Shown piece after piece: positions 10,132 through 17,576 of a stretch of DNA of 64,000 nucleotides. A program made the position numbers and the translations under genes. Numbering within the stretch: the first letter of the stretch is position 1; each line of letters opens with the position of its first letter. This stretch comes from Micavibrio sp. UBA6212 (GTDB lineage: Bacteria > Pseudomonadota > Alphaproteobacteria > Micavibrionales > Micavibrionaceae): assembly GCA_002421905.1 (NCBI GenBank), contig DISK01000001.1, positions 218,480 through 282,479 on the forward strand, in the 5' to 3' direction. The notes beneath the pieces were generated by a model, which did no database searches, was not told where the DNA came from, and saw nothing but the letters and a program-made list of their open reading frames with translations.

Positions 10132-10995
10132 ATGAGTACTCAATCTTTTATTCTTGATGATAAATTGCAAAGGTTGGTTAAGCTTGCAAAAAATCAGAAA
10201 GTCCCGAATTTGTCTGACAGTAGAATGGTTTTGGGGTGTACTGATCTGACATCTTTAACGGGACAGGAAACTGAGCTGTTAATTGAGATGTTATGTACCA
10301 AGGCGGCAATACTCCATACAGGGTCTGTTTGCGTGTTTCCTGAATTTGTAAAATCTTCGTATAATTATCTGCAGGGAACCGGTGTTAATACAGCGACAGT
10401 CATTAACTTTCCGGATGGCCATCACCGAACGAGACTCAACGAAATCGCAACGCCTGAATCTGTTGAAATTGATGTTAAGCGAGCTATCGAAATGGGAGCA
10501 GGTCAAGTTGATATTGTTCTCGATTATGAACATATGGCTGGCGGACATGCCAAAAAGTTGCTGAAAGCTGCGCGGAAAGCTTGTCCGGAAGATGTAACAT
10601 TAATGGTGATTGTCGAGAGTGCATCGTATAAAACGGCGGAAGATCTTCGTGCTGCATGTGGCCTTGCTATTTCTTGCGGGGTTGATTTCCTTAAGACCTC
10701 GACGGGAAAACATCCATCGGGTGGGGCCACACCGGAAGCGGTTGCGGTTATGTTGCAAGCGATTAAAGAGTCTAAACGTGATGTGGGGATTAAAATTACA
10801 GGTGGGGTTAAGGATTTACCTGATTGTCTTCCCTATATGTATATGTTCCGCCATTTTTTTGGTTGGGACAGTATTCGTTTTGACAGGTTCCGCATAGGAG
10901 CCAGCGGCATGGTAGATAATATCATTCGTAATAAATTGAATTTAGTTCCGGCCAATTCAACTAATGCAAGTGATCCATCAGCAAAAGTTTATTAG
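10132..10995 (+). CDS. deoC: Deoxyribose-phosphate aldolase
   Basis: Cleaves 2-deoxyribose-5-phosphate to acetaldehyde and glyceraldehyde-3-phosphate in deoxynucleoside catabolism. The class I aldolase signature is clear: LGCTDLTSL at the start (the Asp of the substrate site), VINFPDGHHRT, the Schiff-base lysine region DFLKTSTGKHPSGGATPEAV, and KITGGVKDL. The product is about 287 residues, longer than many bacterial DeoC (about 220-260) and close to the longer class. The ATG at 10132 is preceded by GGAGAAAA. An ATG at 10111 has no such site. It lies 14 bases after the exonuclease-like gene and 12 bases before the HExxH gene, so it belongs to the same operon. That suggests the module breaks down DNA and salvages deoxyribose. 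Confidence 0.92.
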   Translation: MSTQSFILDDKLQRLVKLAKNQKVPNLSDSRMVLGCTDLTSLTGQETELLIEMLCTKAAILHTGSVCVFPEFVKSSYNYLQGTGVNTATVINFPDGHHRTRLNEIATPESVEIDVKRAIEMGAGQVDIVLDYEHMAGGHAKKLLKAARKACPEDVTLMVIVESASYKTAEDLRAACGLAISCGVDFLKTSTGKHPSGGATPEAVAVMLQAIKESKRDVGIKITGGVKDLPDCLPYMYMFRHFFGWDSIRFDRFRIGASGMVDNIIRNKLNLVPANSTNASDPSAKVY

Positions 10996-11007
10996 TGAGG
11001 GTTGATT

Positions 11008-11754
11008 ATGGCGGCCGTTCATATAGAGCTTTCTAAAGAATTTGGAAAATGTTTGGAACGTGTATTTTTTCCAGATTTCGATAGCTATTTGATGGCTTTT
11101 GACCGGAAAAAGATGGGGGTTGAAGGGAATGAGCGGTTTGCTCTGATTTGGAAACCGCGCAAGACTATAGAAGATGTTCCTAAAACACATATAGAGGCAG
11201 TTGGAGCTGAATGGAAATCCTTGCGTTTGAAATTTTTGAATGCTTGCATCAATTTTGAACCCAATTCACATCCTTATATTGGAAAAATCATTGATTCAGA
11301 TGTCCAGCGTCAGGATGCCTATGATTGGGAGGATAGTTTTCTTGTGCCATGGGATAGGAAATTAGGGCTTGGTGAAGCGCGTGATCTGGTTCGCAAAGTT
11401 GCCTATCATCATAATATTGATCCATTGCCAAAAGTTTCAAAGGGCAAGGGGGAGGTTGATGAGAATGGAAAAATATTTTCCGAATATGTTGATGGAAATA
11501 TCCATTTGGCGAATTTAACCTTAATGCACACGATTCACGAGTCTGCCCACATGGTGATTGCCAATGGTGAGTATGGGGATGAGTTGTATACTTCGCATGG
11601 ACCTGTGTTTGTCTGGAAACTCATATCTCTTTATCATCACTACGCCAACATTCCTTTGGATTACATGATTTCGACAGCTAGAGATCATGAGCTATTAGGA
11701 GATTTTTCTTATCACAAAATGAGTACTCCAAAATCTATGGTTCGCAGCCCATAG
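11008..11754 (+). CDS. Putative zinc metalloprotein with an HExxH motif
   Basis: The 248-residue protein contains HTIHESAHMVI near residues 170-180, an HExxH zinc motif. It is followed about 20 residues later by SHGPVFVWKLISLY, resembling the 'HGPxFV' ending of putative metallohydrolase/SprT-like domains. The N-terminal 150 residues, with several aromatic/charged segments, are not recognised. The ATG at 11008 follows GTGAGGG at good spacing, so I reject the TTG six bases upstream. It is the last gene of the nuclease operon. A peptidase role is plausible from the motif, but the target is unknown. Confidence 0.65.
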   Translation: MAAVHIELSKEFGKCLERVFFPDFDSYLMAFDRKKMGVEGNERFALIWKPRKTIEDVPKTHIEAVGAEWKSLRLKFLNACINFEPNSHPYIGKIIDSDVQRQDAYDWEDSFLVPWDRKLGLGEARDLVRKVAYHHNIDPLPKVSKGKGEVDENGKIFSEYVDGNIHLANLTLMHTIHESAHMVIANGEYGDELYTSHGPVFVWKLISLYHHYANIPLDYMISTARDHELLGDFSYHKMSTPKSMVRSP

Positions 11755-11797
11755 AATATCCTTTTATTTCCAGTTAGTTACTTGGAGACCTTCAGAG

Positions 11798-11842
11798 TTG
11801 AATATTTTTCTTGTACTTCTATGTTCTATCGTGATAGAACAT
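11798..11842 (+). promoter_or_regulatory. Probable promoter with a perfect 22-bp palindromic operator for the his operon
   Basis: Bases 11821-11842 form a perfect inverted repeat, ATGTTCTATC / GATAGAACAT, separated by GT. A plausible sigma-70 pair is TTGAAT at 11798-11803 and TATGTT at 11820-11825 (16-base spacer), so the -10 would lie within the palindrome. The next gene downstream encodes a TrpR-like DNA-binding protein, making autoregulation and histidine-operon repression the natural hypothesis. The palindrome is seen directly. The regulator assignment is inferred. Confidence 0.6.
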
Positions 11843-11877
11843 TAAAACAATGTCTTTAGCATAAAAATGGATAAAAA

Positions 11878-12186
11878 ATGAAGAAGCAAACAGCGGTAAG
11901 GAACGGAAATCGAAAAGCTTTGGAAAATGCGTTGTATGATGCTGTTTTGTCTTTGGCTAATAAAAGAGAATGCCGTGCATTTTTCGAGGATATTTGTACG
12001 CCCGCCGAGATCGAGGCGATGGTTGATCGGTGGCAGGTTGCACAAATGTTGGATGAAGGAATTCCTTATCGCACAGTTTCAGAAAAAACAGCGGTGAGTC
12101 TGGCAACGGTTACCCGTGTTGCGAGGTTTCTTCATAATGGGAATAGTGGGTATCGAACAATTATAGATCGGATGAAGAGTAAATGA
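11878..12186 (+). CDS. TrpR-like regulator of the YerC/YecD family
   Basis: A 102-residue helix-turn-helix protein with the TrpR-superfamily arrangement: FFEDICTPAEIEAMVDRWQ, then GIPYRTVSEKTAVSLATVTRVARFL (the HTH), then a GY-containing tail. This matches the YerC/YecD branch, which is distinct from the tryptophan repressor itself. Its stop overlaps the hisG start by four bases (ATGA), so it is the first gene of the his operon. A perfect palindrome 36 bases upstream is a candidate binding site. The effector is unknown; histidine or a pathway intermediate would be logical (inference). Confidence 0.85.
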   Translation: MKKQTAVRNGNRKALENALYDAVLSLANKRECRAFFEDICTPAEIEAMVDRWQVAQMLDEGIPYRTVSEKTAVSLATVTRVARFLHNGNSGYRTIIDRMKSK

Positions 12187-13088
12187 GTGATGAATTAAAA
12201 AAAGAGTCCAGATTAAAGCTGGCGGTTCAAAAATCCGGTCGGTTGGCTGATGATTCCCGCACATTATTGGAAAAGTGCGGCATTCGTTTTACCAAAAGTA
12301 AGGATCAGCTATTTTGTACTGCTCAGGATTTTCCTCTTGATCTGTTTTTTGTTCGAGATGATGACATTCCTGCGTTTGTGGCCTCAGGCGTTTGTCAGAT
12401 TGGAATTGTTGGGCAGAATGTTTTGAGTGAAGAGAAAATACTGTCAAAAAATAAAAAGTTACAGGATGTTGATGAAGTTTTTCCCTTGGGATTTGGAAAA
12501 TGCCGTTTGTCAATTGCGACCCCATATGGGTTTGAATATGAGAGTGCGCAGTCATTACAAGGCAAGGTTATTGCAACGTCTTATGAAGGATTGTTGTCAG
12601 AATTTCTGATGCTGAATAATGTTGAGGCTGAGATTGTGGATATGCGCGGGGCTGTCGAAATTGCACCGCGGGTTGGTATGGCGGATGCGATTTGTGATCT
12701 GGTGTCAACAGGGGCTACTTTGGCAGTAAATGGTTTGCAAGAAGCAGAAGTCATTTTCAAAAGCCAGTCTGTTTTAATTAAAGGTGCAGATGTTTCTGAT
12801 GCACAACAGAGGATTCTTGATCGTTTATTGATGCGTATTCGTGGTGTTTTGCAGGCCGAGAATAGCAAATATATTATGTTTCATGCGCCGATCCAGTCCC
12901 TTGATGAACTGCGAAATGTCATTCCGGGGTCTGATGCCCCAACTGTTCTGGAATTGCAGGGGCGGACAGATAAAGTTGCGGTTCATGCTGTTTGTAATGA
13001 AGATGTTTTCTGGGACACGATGGAAGATTTACGGAGCAAAGGGGCAACAGACATTCTGGTTGTTCCTATTGAAAAGATGCTGGAGTAA
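12183..13088 (+). CDS. hisG: ATP phosphoribosyltransferase, long form
   Basis: Catalyses the first step of histidine synthesis, joining ATP and PRPP. It begins LKLAVQKSGRLADDS. The catalytic core has QIGIVGQNVL and the PRPP-loop region DAICDLVSTGATLAVNGL. The C-terminal 90 residues (from about residue 210) form the regulatory ACT-like domain that defines the long HisG form of about 300 residues, which does not need HisZ. It is translationally coupled to the upstream regulator through an ATGA overlap, and six bases separate it from the hisC-hisB fusion. Confidence 0.95.
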   Translation: MSDELKKESRLKLAVQKSGRLADDSRTLLEKCGIRFTKSKDQLFCTAQDFPLDLFFVRDDDIPAFVASGVCQIGIVGQNVLSEEKILSKNKKLQDVDEVFPLGFGKCRLSIATPYGFEYESAQSLQGKVIATSYEGLLSEFLMLNNVEAEIVDMRGAVEIAPRVGMADAICDLVSTGATLAVNGLQEAEVIFKSQSVLIKGADVSDAQQRILDRLLMRIRGVLQAENSKYIMFHAPIQSLDELRNVIPGSDAPTVLELQGRTDKVAVHAVCNEDVFWDTMEDLRSKGATDILVVPIEKMLE

Positions 13089-13094
13089 AGCGCG

Positions 13095-14762
13095 ATGCAA
13101 CAAAACAGTATTTTATCACGCGCACGACCATCTGTTCTGGCAATGAAAGCTTATTCTTCGGCGCGGTCTTTGTATAAGGCTGGGGACGGGTATATTTTTC
13201 TGGATGCCAATGAATGTGCCTATGAACCCTATGTGGGGGCACAGAATTTGAACAGATACGCCGGACAACAACCGCGCGATGCTATTGAGGCTCTCTGCCG
13301 TTTATATGATGTTTCCAGCAGAAATTTAGTTCTGACCAGAGGGGCTGACGAAGCTATTGATGTTCTTGTCCGTAGTTTTTGTGAGGGAGGGAAAGATTCT
13401 ATCCTGATTTGTCCCCCAACTTTTCCAATGTATGGACAAGCAGCAACATTGCAAGGTGCGGAAATCATAGAGGTTCCATTAAACATTGAAAATAATTTTT
13501 CCATTGATGTAGAAGAAATTGAATCTGCGATTCGACCCAATACCAAGATTGTTTTTCTATGTTCTCCCAATAATCCAACGGGGAATTTGATCCCTTTGGA
13601 ACAGATTGAACAAATTTGTCGTTTTTGTGATGGACAAGCTTTGGTTGTTGTTGATGAGACTTATATTGAGTTTTCCGGGCAGAAAAGCTGTCTTGATATT
13701 TTGTCCACATATTCAAATCTGGTGGTGTTGCGGACTTTATCCAAGGCTTATGCGGCGGCGGGATTGCGTGCCGGTGTGGCGATTGCCAATGCAGATGTCA
13801 TCGCGTTGTTGAGAAAAGTTCTTGCGCCTTATCCGGTGGCGCAAAATGTCGCGCAGGAAATTGTCAGGATTACTGATCCCAATAATATCAAAAGATTGAG
13901 TGCCAAAATGGCAGATACGATTAATCGTCGGGAAGAATTTGCACAGCGTTTGGCAGGGTTCGATTTTGTAGAAAAAATATTCCCGTCCTCGACAAATTTC
14001 CTTCTTATTCAAGTTCGGGATGCTGATCTTTTTGTTCAAAGATGTCTGGATGGGGGTATTATTGTTCGTAGTCAATCTCATTTGCAGGGAATAAAAAATT
14101 GCGTGCGAATTTCTATTGGATCTAAAGAGGATATGTCACGTTTGTTGGATGTATTGTCTGGCGATACTCCGCAGGCAACAAGTGCTGGACGAACTGCGCG
14201 GGTTGTTCGTAAAACTGCAGAAACGGCGATTGATCTCAGCGTTAATCTTGATCGGAAAGAGCCGGTTAACATTAATACGGGGGTTCGTTTTTACGATCAC
14301 ATGTTAGAGCAGATCGCCAAACATGCAGGATTTTCTATCCAAATGGAATGTGTCGGAGATGTTGAGGTCGATACACACCACAGTATTGAAGATTGTGCGA
14401 TTTCCTTGGGGATGGCGATCAAGCAGGCTTTGGGTGATAAGCGTGGTATCGGGAGATATGGGTTTACTGTGCCGATGGATGAGTCCTTATGTGATGTTGC
14501 AATTGATCTGTCTGGCCGTTTTTATTTGAATTTTGATGCTGAGTTTCCGGATCGATATGTCTCGGATATGCCGTGTGATATGGTCGAGCATGTGTTCCGG
14601 TCATTGGCGGAGAATATAGGGTGTAACCTTCATATTAAAGTGCGTGGAGAGAATTCTCACCATATGGTCGAGGCTTGTTTTAAGGCGTTCGGGCGTGCGT
14701 TGGGTATGGCCATACGCTGTCAGGATGGAGATTCTTTGCCGAGTACAAAAGGGGTCTTATGA
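13095..14762 (+). CDS. hisC-hisB: HisC-HisB fusion: histidinol-phosphate aminotransferase + imidazoleglycerol-phosphate dehydratase
   Basis: One 555-residue reading frame holds two enzymes. Residues 1 to about 355 are a fold-type I aminotransferase, with CSPNNPTGN, VVDETYIEFSG and RTLSKAYAAAGLRAG, where Lys217 should bind PLP. Residues from about 363 to 555 are a complete imidazoleglycerol-phosphate dehydratase, with GVRFYDHMLEQIAKH, VDTHHSIEDCAI and NSHHMVEACFKAFGRAL (the two His-rich metal motifs). The join is a short Thr/Ser/Ala-rich linker around residues 350-365 with no stop or internal start signal. The phosphatase domain found in E. coli HisB is absent. The frame is open through the linker, so this looks like a genuine fusion. 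Its stop overlaps the hisH start. Confidence 0.93.
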   Translation: MQQNSILSRARPSVLAMKAYSSARSLYKAGDGYIFLDANECAYEPYVGAQNLNRYAGQQPRDAIEALCRLYDVSSRNLVLTRGADEAIDVLVRSFCEGGKDSILICPPTFPMYGQAATLQGAEIIEVPLNIENNFSIDVEEIESAIRPNTKIVFLCSPNNPTGNLIPLEQIEQICRFCDGQALVVVDETYIEFSGQKSCLDILSTYSNLVVLRTLSKAYAAAGLRAGVAIANADVIALLRKVLAPYPVAQNVAQEIVRITDPNNIKRLSAKMADTINRREEFAQRLAGFDFVEKIFPSSTNFLLIQVRDADLFVQRCLDGGIIVRSQSHLQGIKNCVRISIGSKEDMSRLLDVLSGDTPQATSAGRTARVVRKTAETAIDLSVNLDRKEPVNINTGVRFYDHMLEQIAKHAGFSIQMECVGDVEVDTHHSIEDCAISLGMAIKQALGDKRGIGRYGFTVPMDESLCDVAIDLSGRFYLNFDAEFPDRYVSDMPCDMVEHVFRSLAENIGCNLHIKVRGENSHHMVEACFKAFGRALGMAIRCQDGDSLPSTKGVL

Positions 14763-15352
14763 TTACGATTGTTGAAAGTGGAGGGGCCAATATCGCATCA
14801 ATCCGCTTCGCTCTGGAGCGGCTGAACGTCAGTGCCGAATGGACTTCCGATGTCGATAAAATTTCAAAGGCCAGCCGTGTGATGTTGCCGGGTGTTGGGG
14901 CTGCTGGTGATGCAATGCAGAAATTGCGGGCCAAAGGGCTTGATGAATGTGTTAAATCCCTAACCTGTCCGGTTTTTGGAATTTGTCTGGGGATGCAGAT
15001 GTTGTTTTCAACGTCTGCGGAAGGGCAAACAGATATGCTGGATATTATCAAAGCCCCGGTCGTACGATTGACAGAAGAAGTAGGGAAAACCATTCCTCAT
15101 ATGGGGTGGAATGATGTCGTGATCGAACAAAAAGATCACCCTTTGATGCAAGGACTATCAGAGAAGGAGTTTTTTTATTTTGTGCATAGTTACTATGCCC
15201 CGCTTGGGAGTTATACCGTTGGAAGATGCGATTATTTTTCCAATAGTTTCTCGGCGATTGTGACGCAGGATAATTTTATGGGATGCCAGTTTCATCCTGA
15301 ACGATCCGGTGCCGCAGGGAGTCGTATATTGGAAAATTTTATAAGGATGTAG
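14759..15352 (+). CDS. hisH: Imidazole glycerol phosphate synthase, glutamine amidotransferase subunit
   Basis: Supplies ammonia from glutamine to HisF. It is a class I glutamine amidotransferase of 197 residues, with the oxyanion strand region MLPGVGAAGDAM, the nucleophile elbow VFGICLGMQML (Cys) and the His-Glu pair in CQFHPERSG. It overlaps the hisCB stop (ATGA) and is followed by hisA three bases later, so translation is coupled along the operon. Confidence 0.95.
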   Translation: MITIVESGGANIASIRFALERLNVSAEWTSDVDKISKASRVMLPGVGAAGDAMQKLRAKGLDECVKSLTCPVFGICLGMQMLFSTSAEGQTDMLDIIKAPVVRLTEEVGKTIPHMGWNDVVIEQKDHPLMQGLSEKEFFYFVHSYYAPLGSYTVGRCDYFSNSFSAIVTQDNFMGCQFHPERSGAAGSRILENFIRM

Positions 15353-15355
15353 TTT

Positions 15356-16093
15356 ATGATTATTTATCCGGCCATTGATCTGATTAACGGGTCTTGTGTG
15401 CGCCTTTATAAGGGGCAGTTTGATTGTGCTACGTCTTATGATGTTTCTCCCACAGATGTGGCGCTTGAATATCAGAAGCAAGGGACAAGCTGGGTGCATG
15501 TCGTTGATTTGGACGGGGCGCGGAGTACACTGAATCGGCAGAGCGATTTGATCAAAGAGATTGCATCAGTTGAAGGAATTAAAGTTCAGACTGGTGGTGG
15601 TGTACGTGCGGCATCAGATGTAGAAAAATTATTGGATATTGGCGCATCGCGGGTGGTGATTGGGTCACTGGCAGTTAAGGATCCTGATACTGTAAGGGAC
15701 TGCTTCAGGTCTTTTGGTGCCGACAAAATTTGTTTGGCGATTGATGTCATTCCCTATGCCGAACAGTTTCAGGTGGCCGTATCAGGTTGGCAGGAAAATA
15801 GCGGGGTTTACTTGTCTACTGTTCTTGAGATGTATCTGGATTATGGTTTGCGCCATGTTTTATGTACCGATATCTCCAAAGATGGAACTTTGGAAGGATG
15901 TAATATTGGTTTATATGCCAGTTTGGTGACGCAATATCCTTCATTGGATATTCAGGCCTCTGGTGGGGTTCGGGGGATCGAAGATATTCAAGAACTTTGT
16001 AAGTTGAATGTTGGTGGGGTGGTAATCGGGAAAGCCCTTTATGAAAGAAAAGTTGATCTGAACAGTGCGATAAAAGAGGCTTCATCATGCTAA
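15356..16093 (+). CDS. hisA: ProFAR isomerase (1-(5-phosphoribosyl)-5-[(5-phosphoribosylamino)methylideneamino]imidazole-4-carboxamide isomerase)
   Basis: A 245-residue (beta/alpha)8 barrel. The N-terminal half shows IIYPAIDLINGSCVRLYKG and VVDLDGAR with the catalytic Asp. The phosphate sites are VQTGGGVR and QASGGVRG. The step C-terminal to the core, CTDISKDGTLEGCN, holds the second catalytic Asp. It performs the Amadori isomerisation before the HisHF step. It overlaps hisF by seven bases. Confidence 0.95.
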   Translation: MIIYPAIDLINGSCVRLYKGQFDCATSYDVSPTDVALEYQKQGTSWVHVVDLDGARSTLNRQSDLIKEIASVEGIKVQTGGGVRAASDVEKLLDIGASRVVIGSLAVKDPDTVRDCFRSFGADKICLAIDVIPYAEQFQVAVSGWQENSGVYLSTVLEMYLDYGLRHVLCTDISKDGTLEGCNIGLYASLVTQYPSLDIQASGGVRGIEDIQELCKLNVGGVVIGKALYERKVDLNSAIKEASSC

Positions 16094-16854
16094 CAAAACG
16101 AATTATCGCGTGCCTTGATGTTAAGGATGAGGTGGTTGTCAAAGGTGTCCAGTTTCGCAATCATGTCGTGATGGGGGATATTGTTGATCTGGCGCAGCGA
16201 TACCGTGATGATGGCGTTGATGAGCTGGTTTTTTATGATATTACGGCCAGCAGCGATCAGCGTGTTGTTGATAAATCATGGGTCAGTAAGGTTGCGCGCG
16301 TTCTGGATGTTCCATTTTGTGTGGCAGGGGGCATTCGTACGATTGAAGATGCCAAGCGTATTCTGAATGAAGGTGCGGATAAAATTTCGATAAATTCTCC
16401 TGCATTGGAACGACCCCAATTTATCACGGAACTTGCGCAGATTTTTGGTGTGCAATCTATTGTGGTTGGTGTGGATTCTCGTGAAGAGGGCAATGAATGG
16501 GTTGTTTATCAATATACAGGTGACGAGACACGTACCATCAAATCAAAACACAAGATGACTGACTGGCTTTCTATGGTGCAATCAATGGGGGCGGGAGAAA
16601 TTGTTTTGAATTGCATGGCGCAAGATGGTGTTCGCCGTGGCTATAATTTGGAGCAACTATCGGCTGCGCGGGATGTGCTAACTATTCCTCTGGTGGCGTC
16701 CGGTGGGGCAGGAGAGATGGAGCATTTCTATGATGTCTTTACAAAATCAAAGGTAGATGGGGCGTTGGCAGCATCTGTTTTTCATACAGGGCATTTGCAT
16801 ATCGGGGGATTGAAGACTTATCTCGCACAACAAGGATTAAGCATTAGAAAGTAA
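16087..16854 (+). CDS. hisF: Imidazole glycerol phosphate synthase, cyclase subunit
   Basis: A 255-residue (beta/alpha)8 barrel that makes imidazole glycerol phosphate and AICAR using ammonia from HisH. It has the start RIIACLDVKDEVVVKGVQF with the catalytic Asp, VFYDITASSD, VAGGIRTIEDA, and the C-terminal phosphate site VASGGAGEMEH. The second catalytic Asp region reads LNCMAQDGVRRGYN, where most HisF have 'LTSMDxDGT': the usual 'D.DGT' is replaced by 'AQDGV', keeping the final Asp. It starts seven bases inside hisA. Confidence 0.95.
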   Translation: MLTKRIIACLDVKDEVVVKGVQFRNHVVMGDIVDLAQRYRDDGVDELVFYDITASSDQRVVDKSWVSKVARVLDVPFCVAGGIRTIEDAKRILNEGADKISINSPALERPQFITELAQIFGVQSIVVGVDSREEGNEWVVYQYTGDETRTIKSKHKMTDWLSMVQSMGAGEIVLNCMAQDGVRRGYNLEQLSAARDVLTIPLVASGGAGEMEHFYDVFTKSKVDGALAASVFHTGHLHIGGLKTYLAQQGLSIRK

Positions 16855-16858
16855 GAAA

Positions 16859-17479
16859 ATGAAGTTACAAATTAATATTGAAGAACTGGATTGGAAAAAG
16901 GTTGACGGAATGATGCCTGCGATTGTGCAGGATTATATGTCCCGTCAGGTTTTGATGTTGGGATATATGTCCCGTGACGCATTGGAAAAAACTCTGCAAA
17001 CCGGGAAAATAACCTTTTTCAGCCGAACACGGAAAAGTTTATGGACGAAGGGTGAAACGTCAGGGAATTTTCTGGGTTTGAAATCAATTTTTATTGATTG
17101 TGATAAGGATACGTTGCTTGTCCTGGCAGATCCAATTGGGCCAACCTGTCACATGGGAACTGTCAGTTGTTTTGAAGGAGACACCATTCCTGCGACGTCC
17201 TTTCTGAATGAATTGGCTGCGCTGATTCATGACCGAAATATCACGCGCCCCAAAGACAGTTATACAACTTCTCTGTTTGAATCCGGAAAGTCTCGCGTGG
17301 CGCAAAAGGTCGGTGAGGAGGGAGTGGAGCTGGCTTTGGCACATATGGAGGGAGAAAAAGAGCATATCGTTAATGAAGCCGCTGATTTGATTTATCATTC
17401 CATAGTGTTGTTAGAACATGCCGGTATTCCATTTGAGGATGTTTGCCAGACCCTTAAAAATCGTCACACTAAGAAATAG
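16859..17479 (+). CDS. hisI: Bifunctional phosphoribosyl-AMP cyclohydrolase / phosphoribosyl-ATP pyrophosphatase
   Basis: A 206-residue HisIE fusion catalysing steps 2 and 3 of histidine synthesis. The N-terminal HisI domain (about 1-110) shows VLMLGYMSRDALEKTL, FFSRTRKSLWTKGETSGN and the metal Cys region PTCHMGTVSCF. The C-terminal HisE domain (about 115-206) shows SYTTSLFESG, VGEEGVELALA and NEAADLIYH. The order is as in E. coli, where hisIE closes the operon. Typical alphaproteobacteria keep hisI and hisE separate, so this organisation hints at transfer of the whole operon (inference). Confidence 0.94.
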   Translation: MKLQINIEELDWKKVDGMMPAIVQDYMSRQVLMLGYMSRDALEKTLQTGKITFFSRTRKSLWTKGETSGNFLGLKSIFIDCDKDTLLVLADPIGPTCHMGTVSCFEGDTIPATSFLNELAALIHDRNITRPKDSYTTSLFESGKSRVAQKVGEEGVELALAHMEGEKEHIVNEAADLIYHSIVLLEHAGIPFEDVCQTLKNRHTKK

Positions 17480-17576
17480 GTGTTCAGAATTTTGGACTTT
17501 CACATCAATTTGAACAGGAGTACTCTATTTCATAATTAGAAATTACCCCGATTTTCGGGAATGGAACGGAATAAAA

